Source of the DNA: Protofrankia sp. CiP1_Cm_nod1
GTDB taxonomy: Bacteria; Actinomycetota; Actinomycetes; Frankiales; Frankiaceae
Assembly (NCBI RefSeq): GCF_920888515.1
Contig: NZ_CAKKTM010000250.1
Coordinates: 1 to 46,348, forward strand
Direction of reading: 5' to 3'
DNA: 46,348 nt
Of the stretch, positions 24,365 through 32,337 are shown piece by piece. Positions within the stretch are counted from its first letter, which is position 1. Each line of letters opens with the position of its first letter. Position numbers and translations under genes: made by a program. The notes under the pieces are model-generated. The model made no database searches. It saw nothing but the letters and a program-made list of their open reading frames with translations, and was not told the origin of the DNA.

Positions 24365-26193
24365 GCAAGGTCCCCCAGACTGACGCCGAGTACCGGGCAT
24401 CCACGCTCTACGCCAAGCGCCATTCGGTGGCGCACCTGCTCGCCCACGCGGTGGTGGAGAAGTTCCCGGACGCCAAGCTGGGCGTCGGCCCGCCGACCCG
24501 GGACGGCTTCTACTACGACTTCGCGCTCCCGCGTCCCCTCACCCCGGAGGACCTCACCGAGCTCCAGGAGCGGGTACGCGCCCTCATCCGCGGCGGTGTG
24601 CGCTTCGAGCGGCACGAGCTGACCACGGACGAGGCCACCACCAGGTTCGCCGACCAGCCGCTGAAGCTGGAACTCATCCGCGACATCGTCGCCGGCGGCG
24701 TCGACGACAACGGCGAGCCGATCGAGGGGCCGGTCGAGCTGTCGGTCTACGAGAGCGGTGACTTCGAGGACCTCTGCCGCGGCCCGCACATCGAGGACAG
24801 CAGCGTGGTCCACCCCGACGCGGTGGCGTTGCTGCGGGTCAGCGGCGCCTACTGGCGGGGCGACGAGAAACGCCAGCAGCTCCAGCGCATCTACGGCACC
24901 GTGATGGACTCCCCCAAGGAGCTGCGCCACTACCTGTGGCAGCTGGAGGAGGCCAAGAAGCGGGACCACCGGGTCATCGGCGAGGCGCTGGACCTGTTCG
25001 CCTTCAGCCCGGCGGTCGGCAAGGGGCTGCCGCTGTGGCTGCCGAACGGCACCGTCGTGCGCGACGAGCTGGAGACCTGGGCGCGCGAGGTCGAACGCGC
25101 CCACGGCTACCAGCGCATCGTCACCCCGCACATCACCAAGAGCGACCTGTACTACATCTCCGGGCATCTGCCGTACTACGCGGACGACCTCTACTCGCCC
25201 ATCGACATCGACGGCGAGGAGTACTACCTCAAGCCGATGAACTGCCCGCACCACCACATGGTGTATAAGGCACGCCCGCGCAGCTACCGGGAACTGCCGC
25301 TGCGGCTCGCCGAATACGGCACGGTCTACCGCTACGAGCGCTCCGGCCAGCTGTTCGGGATGATGCGGGTACGCGGTTTCGCCCAGAACGACGCGCACAT
25401 CTACTGCACGCGGGAACAGGCCATCGACGAGTTCCTCGCCGTCATGCGCCTGCACGCCCTCTACTACGACAAGCTCGGCATCGAGGACTACCACATGGTC
25501 CTCGCCCTGCGGGACCCGAAGAACACCGAGAAATACCACGGCGACGAGCTGATGTGGCAGGACGCCGAACGCATCACCCGCGACGCCATGGAACGCTCCG
25601 GGATTCCCTACGTCGAGGACATCGGCGGCGCGGCGCACTACGGGCCGAAAGTCGACTTCATCCTCACCTCGGTCACCGGCCGGGAGTTCGCCGCGTCCAC
25701 GAACCAGGTCGACCTCTACATGCCCGAACGGTTCGGTCTCACCTTCACCAACCGGCACGGTGAGGCGGAGCAGGCGGTCGTCCTGCACCGGGCGCCGCTC
25801 GGCTCGCACGAGCGTTTCGTCGCGTTCCTCATCGAGCACTTCGCCGGCGCGTTCCCGGTGTGGCTCGCCCCGGTCCAGGTACGGGTCGTCCCGATCAGCG
25901 ACCGGCAGGCCGACGGCGCCGCCGCCGTCTGGCGCCGCCTGCGCGACGCGGGTGTCCGCGCGGAACTCGACGACAGCGACAACACGATGCAGGCGAAGAT
26001 CCGCAGGGCCGAGCAGCAGAAGGTGCCCTACGTCGCGGTCATCGGCGACCGTGAGCTGGAGAACGACTCGGTGTCCGTCCGCGCCCGCGGGCGGCGCAAC
26101 CTGGGCTCGCGGCCCGTCCCCGAGCTGATCGAGAAGCTCGGCCGGCTCATCGCCGACCGCGCCATGACCCTCGACCTGGACCCGGCCGGCTGA
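24361..26193 (+). CDS. thrS: Threonyl-tRNA synthetase lacking the TGS domain
   Basis: A 610-residue class II synthetase charging tRNA-Thr. It contains the editing (SAD) domain with HSVAHLLAHAV and CRGPHIEDSS, the catalytic core with LPLWLPNGTVVRDELE, MNCPHHH and RYERSGQLFGMMRVRGFAQNDAHIYC, motif 3 around LHRAPLGSHERF, and a C-terminal anticodon domain (PVWLAPVQVRVVPISDRQ). The zinc ligands are Cys295, His346 and His476. It lacks the roughly 60-residue N-terminal TGS domain common in bacterial ThrRS. MNCPHHH has His where many have Gly, and Met454 occupies a position often Leu near the borrelidin-sensitive site. It may be a second, specialised copy. ATG 24361 has GGGGGGCGG upstream. Confidence 0.93.
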   Translation: MSKVPQTDAEYRASTLYAKRHSVAHLLAHAVVEKFPDAKLGVGPPTRDGFYYDFALPRPLTPEDLTELQERVRALIRGGVRFERHELTTDEATTRFADQPLKLELIRDIVAGGVDDNGEPIEGPVELSVYESGDFEDLCRGPHIEDSSVVHPDAVALLRVSGAYWRGDEKRQQLQRIYGTVMDSPKELRHYLWQLEEAKKRDHRVIGEALDLFAFSPAVGKGLPLWLPNGTVVRDELETWAREVERAHGYQRIVTPHITKSDLYYISGHLPYYADDLYSPIDIDGEEYYLKPMNCPHHHMVYKARPRSYRELPLRLAEYGTVYRYERSGQLFGMMRVRGFAQNDAHIYCTREQAIDEFLAVMRLHALYYDKLGIEDYHMVLALRDPKNTEKYHGDELMWQDAERITRDAMERSGIPYVEDIGGAAHYGPKVDFILTSVTGREFAASTNQVDLYMPERFGLTFTNRHGEAEQAVVLHRAPLGSHERFVAFLIEHFAGAFPVWLAPVQVRVVPISDRQADGAAAVWRRLRDAGVRAELDDSDNTMQAKIRRAEQQKVPYVAVIGDRELENDSVSVRARGRRNLGSRPVPELIEKLGRLIADRAMTLDLDPAG

Positions 26194-26223
26194 CCCCGCC
26201 CCGCGCACCGGCCCTGTCTCCCG

Positions 26224-26274
26224 CCGGGTGTCCTTCCCCCACCGCGCGGGCTGCTGCGGGAAAGAGACACCCGG
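26224..26274. terminator. Bidirectional hairpin between thrS and the O-antigen ligase gene
   Basis: A 9-bp stem CCGGGTGTC/GACACCCGG (26224-26232 with 26266-26274) is extended by a TTCCC/GGGAA pairing inside. It lies between two convergent genes, 31 nt after the thrS stop and just before the minus-strand stop at 26289, as expected for a shared terminator. Confidence 0.65.
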
Positions 26275-26288
26275 CCACGGGGAACGGC

Positions 26289-27848
26289 TCACGACGAGCT
26301 GCCCACCGGGCTTCTTTCCGGCCGGCCGTGGAGCATTCCCTCGGTGGACGAGCTCCCCACGGGCGGACCCGGGCTGTCGGTTGCCGCCCGCAGCAGCGCC
26401 GGGCCCAGCGCGAGCAGGAACCACAGGCGCTTGTCTGTCGCGTTGGACAGGAAGACACCTGAGATGGTCATGCTGAACGTGGCCAGCAGGACCGCGTTCG
26501 CCATCGCCGCGTTCCGCCGGTCGCCGAGCGCCTCAAAACGCCGGGCGGCGAGGAACGCCGACCGCAGACAGAGTGCGAGAAAGGCCAGAAACAGGGCGGA
26601 TCCGACGATCCCGTTCTCCGCGAGCAGCTGGAGATAGGCGTTGTGCACCTCGTGCGCGCGGCTGACGATGATGTCGAGCCACGGCACCGGCCCGACCCGG
26701 CGCACGTAGTCGCCTTCCACCGCCGTGTAGTTGTTCAGCCCGACCCCCAGAAGCGGATGGTCCCGTACGACGCTCCAGGCGACCTTCCACAGGTCCACCC
26801 GGCCGTCCCCGCGGTCGTTCGTCGTGATGCGCTCCCAGGCCGTGGGCGACATCGCCAGCCAGGCGGTGGCCACGGCCGTGACCAGCAGGATCAGCCCGGC
26901 CAGCTGCCGGCGGTGGCGCCGCAGCAGGACGAGCGCGGCAAGGGCGCTGGCGACGGCGGCGACAAACGCCCCGCGGGACAGTGTCGCGGCGAGCCCGACG
27001 GCGGCGATGCCGCCGGCCGCGACGAGGAGCCGGCGCAGCGCCCGGTTCTCGCTCGCCGCGATAAGACCAACCGTCAGGATCAGCGCCGCCAGCAGCCATG
27101 ACGCGAGGAAGTTGGGATCACCCGCCCCGCCCTGCAGCCGGGTGGCCCCGGCCGTGTCCGCGGGGTTGCTCGGCCACGGGCCGGCGCCGGCCAGGCCGAC
27201 GGCCACCGAGAGCACCGCACCGGCGAGAAACGCGCCACTGGCCATGCGCACGGCCCCCACGTCAGCCATTGCCGTGCCCACCACAACGAAGATCACTACC
27301 AGCGCCCACCAGTGCCACAGGTCGGTGGCGGCCGCCCCGATGTCGACAGCCCACAGCAGCGACAGCGACAGCCACACCAGCAGCAGCACGCCCACGATGA
27401 CGAGCCCCGGCCGCTGCCGGAGAGCGCGGAAGCCAACGCCCCGTCCCGCCGCCCACCGTGCCCCGTACTCCGCTGTCAGCCCTGCCGTCCCTGCCGTCCC
27501 TGTCAGCCCTGCCTGCTCTGCCGGCCCCCGCGCTCCGTGCCCCGGCCGTCCCGCCGGCTCCTGTGCCGGTCTTCCCAGCGCCGTGAGCCAGCGCAGGATG
27601 ATGACCAGACCGGCCGCTTTCGCGCCGAGGTTGAGGGCCGGGACGGCCTCGAAGAACAGCGTCGGCGCCCACAGGGCGATACCGAGCCGCAGGTTCACGG
27701 TGGCCAGGGCGACGTACAGCACGAACACGAGCAGCGCCAGGCCCACCCACACCCGTTCGGCCATGGCGGCACCGACGAGCCCGGCACCGACGGTGGCGGC
27801 GACGGCGACCACCGTCTCCGGCCGGCCATCTCGTCGAGGCACGTGCAC
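26289..27848 (-). CDS. O-antigen ligase/polymerase (Wzy/WaaL-type) membrane protein
   Basis: A 519-residue polytopic protein with about 11-12 hydrophobic helices and the Wzy_C/WaaL signature in one large outer loop: NDRGDGRVDLWKVAWSVVRDHPLLGVGLNNYT followed by VHNAYLQLLAENGIVG. The loop Arg residues and the VHN(A/S)-type His are the conserved functional ones in the family. It would polymerise or ligate lipid-linked glycan units at the outer face of the membrane, after the flippase and under the Wzz-like protein. A cytoplasmic loop at about residues 95-135 is Gly/Ala/Thr-rich low complexity. The start at 27848 is taken as the first start in frame (MHVPRRDGRPE). Confidence 0.88.
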   Translation of the reverse strand: MHVPRRDGRPETVVAVAATVGAGLVGAAMAERVWVGLALLVFVLYVALATVNLRLGIALWAPTLFFEAVPALNLGAKAAGLVIILRWLTALGRPAQEPAGRPGHGARGPAEQAGLTGTAGTAGLTAEYGARWAAGRGVGFRALRQRPGLVIVGVLLLVWLSLSLLWAVDIGAAATDLWHWWALVVIFVVVGTAMADVGAVRMASGAFLAGAVLSVAVGLAGAGPWPSNPADTAGATRLQGGAGDPNFLASWLLAALILTVGLIAASENRALRRLLVAAGGIAAVGLAATLSRGAFVAAVASALAALVLLRRHRRQLAGLILLVTAVATAWLAMSPTAWERITTNDRGDGRVDLWKVAWSVVRDHPLLGVGLNNYTAVEGDYVRRVGPVPWLDIIVSRAHEVHNAYLQLLAENGIVGSALFLAFLALCLRSAFLAARRFEALGDRRNAAMANAVLLATFSMTISGVFLSNATDKRLWFLLALGPALLRAATDSPGPPVGSSSTEGMLHGRPERSPVGSSS

Positions 27849-28091
27849 CCTCCCGGTCCGCGCGGCACCTGCCTGGCCGCCGGCCTGTCCGACGGTTCGT
27901 CACCATCCCGTCCCCATCTGTCGTACCGTGGTCGACCGTATGCCGGCCCGGCCGTGCGCAGGCCCCGCAGGCGCGGTAGTTCGCCTACGCCGGATGCGGG
28001 TGGCAGGCGCCGATGCCGATGCCGATGGGATGGTTCGTCCGCGTTCACGGGCGGTTCGGCGGGCCCGCTGCCGCGCTGGTGGCGACCTGCG

Positions 28092-28127
28092 GCCTACGAC
28101 TTTCGTCGTAGGCGTTTCGTCGTAAGC
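28092..28127. promoter_or_regulatory. Palindrome with additional half-site
   Basis: GCCTACGAC (28092-28100), a TTTC loop and GTCGTAGGC (28105-28113) form a perfect 9-bp inverted repeat. A third copy GTCGTAAGC follows at 28119-28127. The symmetric arrangement plus repeated half-site suggests a multimeric regulator site, although a transcript hairpin is also possible. Confidence 0.5.
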
Positions 28128-28430
28128 GGGTGGTACCAGCAGGCTGGTGGTGCCGTGCCGCGTCCCGGAATCCCAGGTCAGCAGGACTTCGGGCGGAAAG
28201 GCCGCGGGCTGGGAAACAGCACGTCTCCGTCCCAGGATGGATGTCGAAAAGCCAGACCTGAGCCGGAAGACGCCGCCGCCGGCCGCCCGTAGCGTGGAAC
28301 ACGTCCCAGTGGGAGCCGTGGGCCACAAGTGCGCACCGCGGACGTTTTCAGCTTCAGCTGTACGGCCGTGCATCCCTGACCCGGCATCATCCGGGCGCGA
28401 AAACACGCCCGCGGGTCAGGGCCGCGCCGT

Positions 28431-28454
28431 TTCGTCGACGTCTTCGTCGACGTC
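28431..28454. repeat. 2 x 12 bp tandem repeat upstream of the monooxygenase operon
   Basis: Two identical units TTCGTCGACGTC lie end to end about 50 nt upstream of ATG 28502. Each unit contains the palindromes GTCGAC and GACGTC. The position overlaps the probable core promoter or 5' untranslated region. Confidence 0.8.
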
Positions 28455-28501
28455 ACCGACGGCTGAACTCCGAGGGACCGGTGTCGCCGAAGGGGGCGGG
28501 G

Positions 28502-28834
28502 ATGACAGGCATGATCAGGGCGGAGTTACGGATGCGGGTGCGTCCGGGCTGCGAGGACGCGTTCGAGCGGGCCTGGCGCGAAGCGGCCGAGGAAATCGCG
28601 CAGGTTGCGGGAAACCTCGGCCAGGCGCTCATCCGCGATCTCACCGATCCGCGTACGTACGTCATCACCAGCGACTGGGCGGACCGGCAGCGCCTGGAGG
28701 CGTTCGGCGGCAGTGATTACCGCGAACGGCTCACCACCGCGCTGCGTGACTTGCGGGAGGACGCGCAGCGGCGCGTCTACGAGGTACGGGACGCGATAAC
28801 CGGCCCGTGTCCGACGTCGACGGAGGACGCATGA
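28502..28834 (+). CDS. ABM-superfamily monooxygenase-like protein
   Basis: A 110-residue dimeric alpha-beta barrel protein of the antibiotic biosynthesis monooxygenase type. It opens with IRAELRMRVRPGCEDAFERAWREAAEEIAQ, followed by LGQALIRDLTDPRTYVITSDWADRQRLEAFGGSDYRERL, the ferredoxin-like pattern of two beta-alpha-beta units. Such proteins oxidise anthrone-type intermediates or assist cyclisation in type II PKS pathways. ATG 28502 follows a GGGGGCGGGG stretch; a GTG at 28481 is less likely. It overlaps the next gene by ATGA and the two look like a duplicated pair that could form a heterodimer. Confidence 0.8.
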   Translation: MTGMIRAELRMRVRPGCEDAFERAWREAAEEIAQVAGNLGQALIRDLTDPRTYVITSDWADRQRLEAFGGSDYRERLTTALRDLREDAQRRVYEVRDAITGPCPTSTEDA

Positions 28835-29139
28835 GCATCAGAGTGATGTTGTACACGGAGGCTCCCGAGGGCGGCGAGCAGGAGTTCGAGGAGGCATACC
28901 GCCAGGTCGCGGTGCAGATGCGCGGCGTCGACGGGCACATCGCCGACGAGCTCCTGCGCGAGCCGGGGAGCAGTCGCTACCTGCTGTTAGCGGAATGGGA
29001 GGACGAGCGCCGTTTCACGGCCTGGGTCAGCGACCCCGCCCACACCGCGCGTACCGGGCCGCTCGTGCCGTATCTGGAGCGGACGTTCCAGCGCGCGGTG
29101 TACGAGGTCGCGGTGCGCCCGGCGGACCAGCGAGGGTGA
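28831..29139 (+). CDS. Second ABM-superfamily monooxygenase-like protein
   Basis: A 102-residue relative of the preceding protein: IRVMLYTEAPEGGEQEFEEAYRQVAVQMRG, then IADELLREPGSSRYLLLAEWEDERRFTAWVSDPAH, giving the same ferredoxin-like fold. ATG 28831 overlaps the preceding stop, so the two are probably translated together. Its likely role is oxidation or folding of the aromatic polyketide; the substrate is unknown. Confidence 0.8.
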   Translation: MSIRVMLYTEAPEGGEQEFEEAYRQVAVQMRGVDGHIADELLREPGSSRYLLLAEWEDERRFTAWVSDPAHTARTGPLVPYLERTFQRAVYEVAVRPADQRG

Positions 29140-29142
29140 CCG

Positions 29143-29598
29143 GTGCTCGCAGGGACGATCGCGGTGGCGGTGGTGATCGGCGCGGGGCTGCTCGCCGGCG
29201 CGCTGCTCGCGGTGGAGAAAGCCGTCATACCGTATTTCGCCTCGCTGCCGGCGGGCCGGTACGTCCCCACCCTGACGTTTCTCGACGACAGGTTCGACCC
29301 GTTCATGCCCTGGCTGGCCAGGGTCAAGGCACTGGTCACGATCGCCGCGATCGTGACCGCGCACTCGACCGCCTCCCAGGTGCTCTTCGGCGCCGGGCTC
29401 CTCTGCACGGCAGGTGTAGGCATTGTTTCGGAAAGTATCAATGTCGCGTTGAACCGCCGGATCCGCTCCTGGGATCCCGGCCATCCGCCGCCGAACTGGG
29501 AGGCGGTACGGCGGCGCTGGGCGTGGGGCAACCGGCTGCGCCTCGCCCTGGCAATAGCCGGGCTCGCCCTGGACTGCGCTGCCGCGACGGCCCTGTGA
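29143..29598 (+). CDS. DUF1772 (anthrone oxygenase-like) membrane protein
   Basis: A 151-residue membrane protein with four hydrophobic segments: at about residues 4-23, 62-76, 80-98 and 132-150. It has the DUF1772 pattern, including a middle NVALNRRIRSWDP followed by W...RRRWAWGNRLR, the conserved loop of the family. Members occur in aromatic polyketide clusters and are described as anthrone oxygenase-like. GTG 29143 starts four bases after the preceding stop, so it belongs to the same operon. Confidence 0.8.
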   Translation: MLAGTIAVAVVIGAGLLAGALLAVEKAVIPYFASLPAGRYVPTLTFLDDRFDPFMPWLARVKALVTIAAIVTAHSTASQVLFGAGLLCTAGVGIVSESINVALNRRIRSWDPGHPPPNWEAVRRRWAWGNRLRLALAIAGLALDCAAATAL

Positions 29599-29644
29599 GT
29601 GGCGGACGCGACTGGCGGTGTCATGAGAGGGAGAAGGAAAAGCA

Positions 29645-30619
29645 ATGATCATTGCGGTGACGGGTACCTCCGGGCGTCTTGGTAACGATCTCGTGCCGCT
29701 GCTGCGCGCGTCCGGGCACGACGTCGTACGCCTGGTCCGTCGGGAGCCGGCCGCTCCCGACGAGGCACGCTGGGACCCCGCGACCGGCTCGGTCGACCCC
29801 GCGGCCCTGGAACGGGCCGAGGCCGTGGTGCACCTCGCCGCCGAGAACATCCTCGGCCGCTGGGAGGATCCGCAGGTACGCCACCGCATCCGGTCGTCCC
29901 GGGTGGATGTGACACGGCGTCTCGCCGAACAGCTGGCCACCGGCCGGTACGCCCCGCGCACCCTGGTGAACGCGGCGGCGATCGGCTACTACGGCCTCGG
30001 GCACACCGACGAGACGCTGACGGAGAACAGCCCACCGGGGCAGGGCTTCCTCGCGGAACTCGGACGTGACAGAGAGGCCGCCGCGATGGTCGCCGCCGAC
30101 GGCGGCCTGCGCGTGGTCAACCTGCGCGTCGGCGTGGTCCAGGCCCCGGACCAGGGCATGCTCCGCTTCCTCCTGCCGCGGTTCCGGCGCGGCCTGGGCG
30201 GGCGCGTCGGCCGCGGCCGCCGATACCTGGCGTGGGTGACGAGGCTGGACACGGCCCGGGCATGCCAGCACGTCCTGGAGCATCCGGAGGTGTCCGGGCC
30301 GGTCAACGCCGTCGCGCCGAACCCGGTGACCAACGCCGAGTACACCCGCACCCTCGGCCGTGTCCTGGGCCGGCCGGCTGTGCTGGCCGTGCCGCCGTTC
30401 GTCCTGCGCAAGGCGCTCGGCTCCTTCGCGGAGGAAACCCTGCTGCGCAGCACCCGCGCGCTGCCGGCACGCCTGTCGGACACCGGGTTCACCTTCAGCT
30501 TCCCCGAGCTCGAGGCGGCGTTGCGCCATGTTCTCGCCCCATCCGCGGCCGGCGACGCCGGCCCGGCGCCGGCACGGACCGTGACACGGACGACGGCCGC
30601 ATCCAGGAGCCGCTCATGA
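29645..30619 (+). CDS. TIGR01777-family NAD(P)-binding SDR protein
   Basis: A 324-residue extended SDR-like protein. The Rossmann motif is VTGTSGRLGNDLVPLL and the family signature segments are VVHLAAENILGRWEDPQVRHRIRSSRVDVTRRLAEQL, NAAAIGYYG and AWVTRLDTARACQHVLEHPEVSGPVNAVAPNPVTNAEYTRTLGRVLGRP. TIGR01777 (YfcH-like) proteins are mostly uncharacterised and are not standard polyketide ketoreductases. It may act on a polyketide intermediate. ATG 29645 has AGAGGGAGAAGGAAA upstream. It overlaps the exporter gene by ATGA. Confidence 0.88.
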   Translation: MIIAVTGTSGRLGNDLVPLLRASGHDVVRLVRREPAAPDEARWDPATGSVDPAALERAEAVVHLAAENILGRWEDPQVRHRIRSSRVDVTRRLAEQLATGRYAPRTLVNAAAIGYYGLGHTDETLTENSPPGQGFLAELGRDREAAAMVAADGGLRVVNLRVGVVQAPDQGMLRFLLPRFRRGLGGRVGRGRRYLAWVTRLDTARACQHVLEHPEVSGPVNAVAPNPVTNAEYTRTLGRVLGRPAVLAVPPFVLRKALGSFAEETLLRSTRALPARLSDTGFTFSFPELEAALRHVLAPSAAGDAGPAPARTVTRTTAASRSRS

Positions 30620-32292
30620 CCGGCCTGGCCGATCCCACCGCCACCGGTCCCACCGCCACCGGTCCCGCCGCCAGTCCCACGGGCTCGGCGGCACCGGTGG
30701 CAGGCCATCCCCGCCGCTGGCCGGTCCTCGCGGTTCTCGTCCTGTCGGTCCTGCTCACCGTCCTCGACGGGACGATCATCAACGTGGCGCTGCGGGTCCT
30801 CGCCGATCCGGAGCAGGGGCTGGGCGCGACCCAGACCCAGCTCGAGTGGGCGATCAACTCCTTCACACTCGTCTTCGCCGCGCTGCTGTTCACCTGGGGC
30901 ATCCTCGGTGACCGGATCGGGCACCGGCGCACGCTGGTGACAGGGATACTGATCTTCGGAGCGTCCTCCGTCGGCGCCGCGTACGCGGACACGCCAGCCC
31001 AGCTCATCCTGTGGCGGGTGGTGATGGGAATCGGCGCGGCCGCTCTGCCGCCGGCCACACTGGCGATCATCATGCATGTCTTCCCGCCGTCCCAGCGTCC
31101 CCAGGCGATCGGCATCTGGGCTGGTTCGAGCGGCCTTGCCGCGGTACTCGGGCCCATCGTCGGCGGCATCCTGCTCGGCCACTTCTGGTGGGGATCGATC
31201 TTTCTGATCAACATACCCGTCGTGCTCGTGGCGCTCGCGGGCACCGTGGCGCTGGTCCCCGAGTCCCGTGACCCCGCGCCCGGGCGGCTCGACCCGCTCG
31301 GGGTGGGGCTGTCGATCTCCGGCATCATGCTGCTGGTCTTCGGCATCGTCGAGGGCGGGCGGCTCGCGGACTGGACGCAGGGCCGGGTGCTCGGCCCGCT
31401 GCTGGGTGGCCTCGCGCTCCTGGTCGCGTTCGTCCGCTACGAACTGGCCATCGGCCATCCGGCGCTGGACGTCCGGCTCTTCCGTGACCGCCGGATGTCC
31501 GCGGCGGCCGTCGCCGTCGGGCTGGCCTTCTTCGCGATCTTCGGACTGACCTTCTTCATGGTCTTCTATCTCCAGAGCATCCGCGGGTACAGCCCGCTGG
31601 AGAGCGGACTGGCGCTGCTCCCGCTGGCCGTCGGCCTCGGGATGTTCTCGGCACGCTCCCCGAAGCTGGCCGAGCGGCGCGGCTACCGGCTGGTGGTCTC
31701 GGCTGGCCTGCTGCTCGCCTCGCTGTGTTTCTTCGGCTATGCGTTCCTGGACGCGGACTCGCCTGTCTGGGCGATACTGTTGATCTTCTTCCTGCAGGGC
31801 ATCGGTATGGCACACGTGATGCCCCCGGCTACCGAGGCGGTGATGAGCCTGCTGCCGGCGAGCAGGGCGGGAGTGGCCTCGTCGATCACCAACGTGACCC
31901 GTAACCTCGGCGGAGCCCTGGGCATCGCCGTGCTCGGCTCGCTGCTCGCCGTCCGGTACCGGGACGGGCTGGAGCCGCACCTGGCCACTGTGCCCCCATC
32001 CGCCCGGGCGGATGCGACCGAGTCGGTGGAGGCCGCCCGTGTCATCGCGGCGTCGCTCGGACCATCCGGGAGGACGTTGTGGGCCGACGCGTCCGACGCC
32101 TTCGTCTCGGCGATGCACAGCACGGCGATCGGGTGCGGGCTCGCGGGGCTCCTCGGGGCGGCCGTGGTCGCGGTGGGGATGCCTGGCGCGCGGGAGTCGG
32201 CGACCATGCACCACCAGATCCCCCAGCCGGCCGCGCCGGGCCCCCAGCCGGCCGCTTCCCGCCCGGTGGGATCGCGGCCGTCGCAGTCGTAG
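30616..32292 (+). CDS. DHA2-family MFS drug/metabolite exporter
   Basis: A 558-residue major facilitator with about 14 transmembrane helices, the DHA2 (EmrB/QacA-like) architecture. Motif A is GILGDRIGHRRTLVTG, motif D1/C-like segments are VLDGTIINVALRVL and GIWAGSSGLAAVLGPIVGGIL. It would export the aromatic product by proton antiport, giving self-protection. The N-terminal 30 residues contain Thr-Ala-Thr-Gly-Pro repeats. ATG 30616 overlaps the SDR stop; a longer open frame upstream of this start is a shadow of the SDR gene. Confidence 0.92.
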   Translation: MTGLADPTATGPTATGPAASPTGSAAPVAGHPRRWPVLAVLVLSVLLTVLDGTIINVALRVLADPEQGLGATQTQLEWAINSFTLVFAALLFTWGILGDRIGHRRTLVTGILIFGASSVGAAYADTPAQLILWRVVMGIGAAALPPATLAIIMHVFPPSQRPQAIGIWAGSSGLAAVLGPIVGGILLGHFWWGSIFLINIPVVLVALAGTVALVPESRDPAPGRLDPLGVGLSISGIMLLVFGIVEGGRLADWTQGRVLGPLLGGLALLVAFVRYELAIGHPALDVRLFRDRRMSAAAVAVGLAFFAIFGLTFFMVFYLQSIRGYSPLESGLALLPLAVGLGMFSARSPKLAERRGYRLVVSAGLLLASLCFFGYAFLDADSPVWAILLIFFLQGIGMAHVMPPATEAVMSLLPASRAGVASSITNVTRNLGGALGIAVLGSLLAVRYRDGLEPHLATVPPSARADATESVEAARVIAASLGPSGRTLWADASDAFVSAMHSTAIGCGLAGLLGAAVVAVGMPGARESATMHHQIPQPAAPGPQPAASRPVGSRPSQS

Positions 32293-32337
32293 CTGTCGAA
32301 ACCATGGTCCAGTGACGTCGCGGCATCAGGAGAACCG

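Larger units (their letters stand above)
27849..28501. promoter_or_regulatory. Divergent promoter region of the PKS-associated operon
   Basis: About 650 nt separates the minus-strand ligase gene from the plus-strand monooxygenase operon. Open frames here are Arg/Pro/Thr-rich without recognisable motifs. Two structured elements stand out: a 9-bp hairpin with an extra half-site at 28092-28127, and a perfect tandem 12-bp repeat at 28431-28454 close to the first gene. Both are placed to act as operators. Confidence 0.45.

Noticed and set aside
23575-26424. Long minus-strand open frame of about 950 codons across the dehydratase and thrS
   Set aside because: It crosses two well-supported plus-strand genes and has no recognisable domain or start context.
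26731-28125. Plus-strand frame of 464 codons opposite the O-antigen ligase gene
   Set aside because: It is Ala/Thr/Ser/Arg low complexity, antisense to a recognisable polytopic membrane protein, and continues into non-coding DNA.
27900-28406. Minus-strand frame of 168 codons in the divergent promoter region
   Set aside because: No family, no ribosome binding site, Arg/Thr/Pro bias, and it overlaps the palindromic elements; more likely non-coding.
29645-30619. SDR-like gene as the polyketide C-9 ketoreductase
   Set aside because: Its motifs match the TIGR01777/YfcH family rather than classical PKS ketoreductases, so a ketoreductase role is not supported.
29989-32214. Minus-strand open frame of about 740 codons opposite the SDR and exporter genes
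   Set aside because: It is antisense to membrane-protein codons and shows charged, Gln/Asp/Arg-rich low complexity typical of shadow frames.
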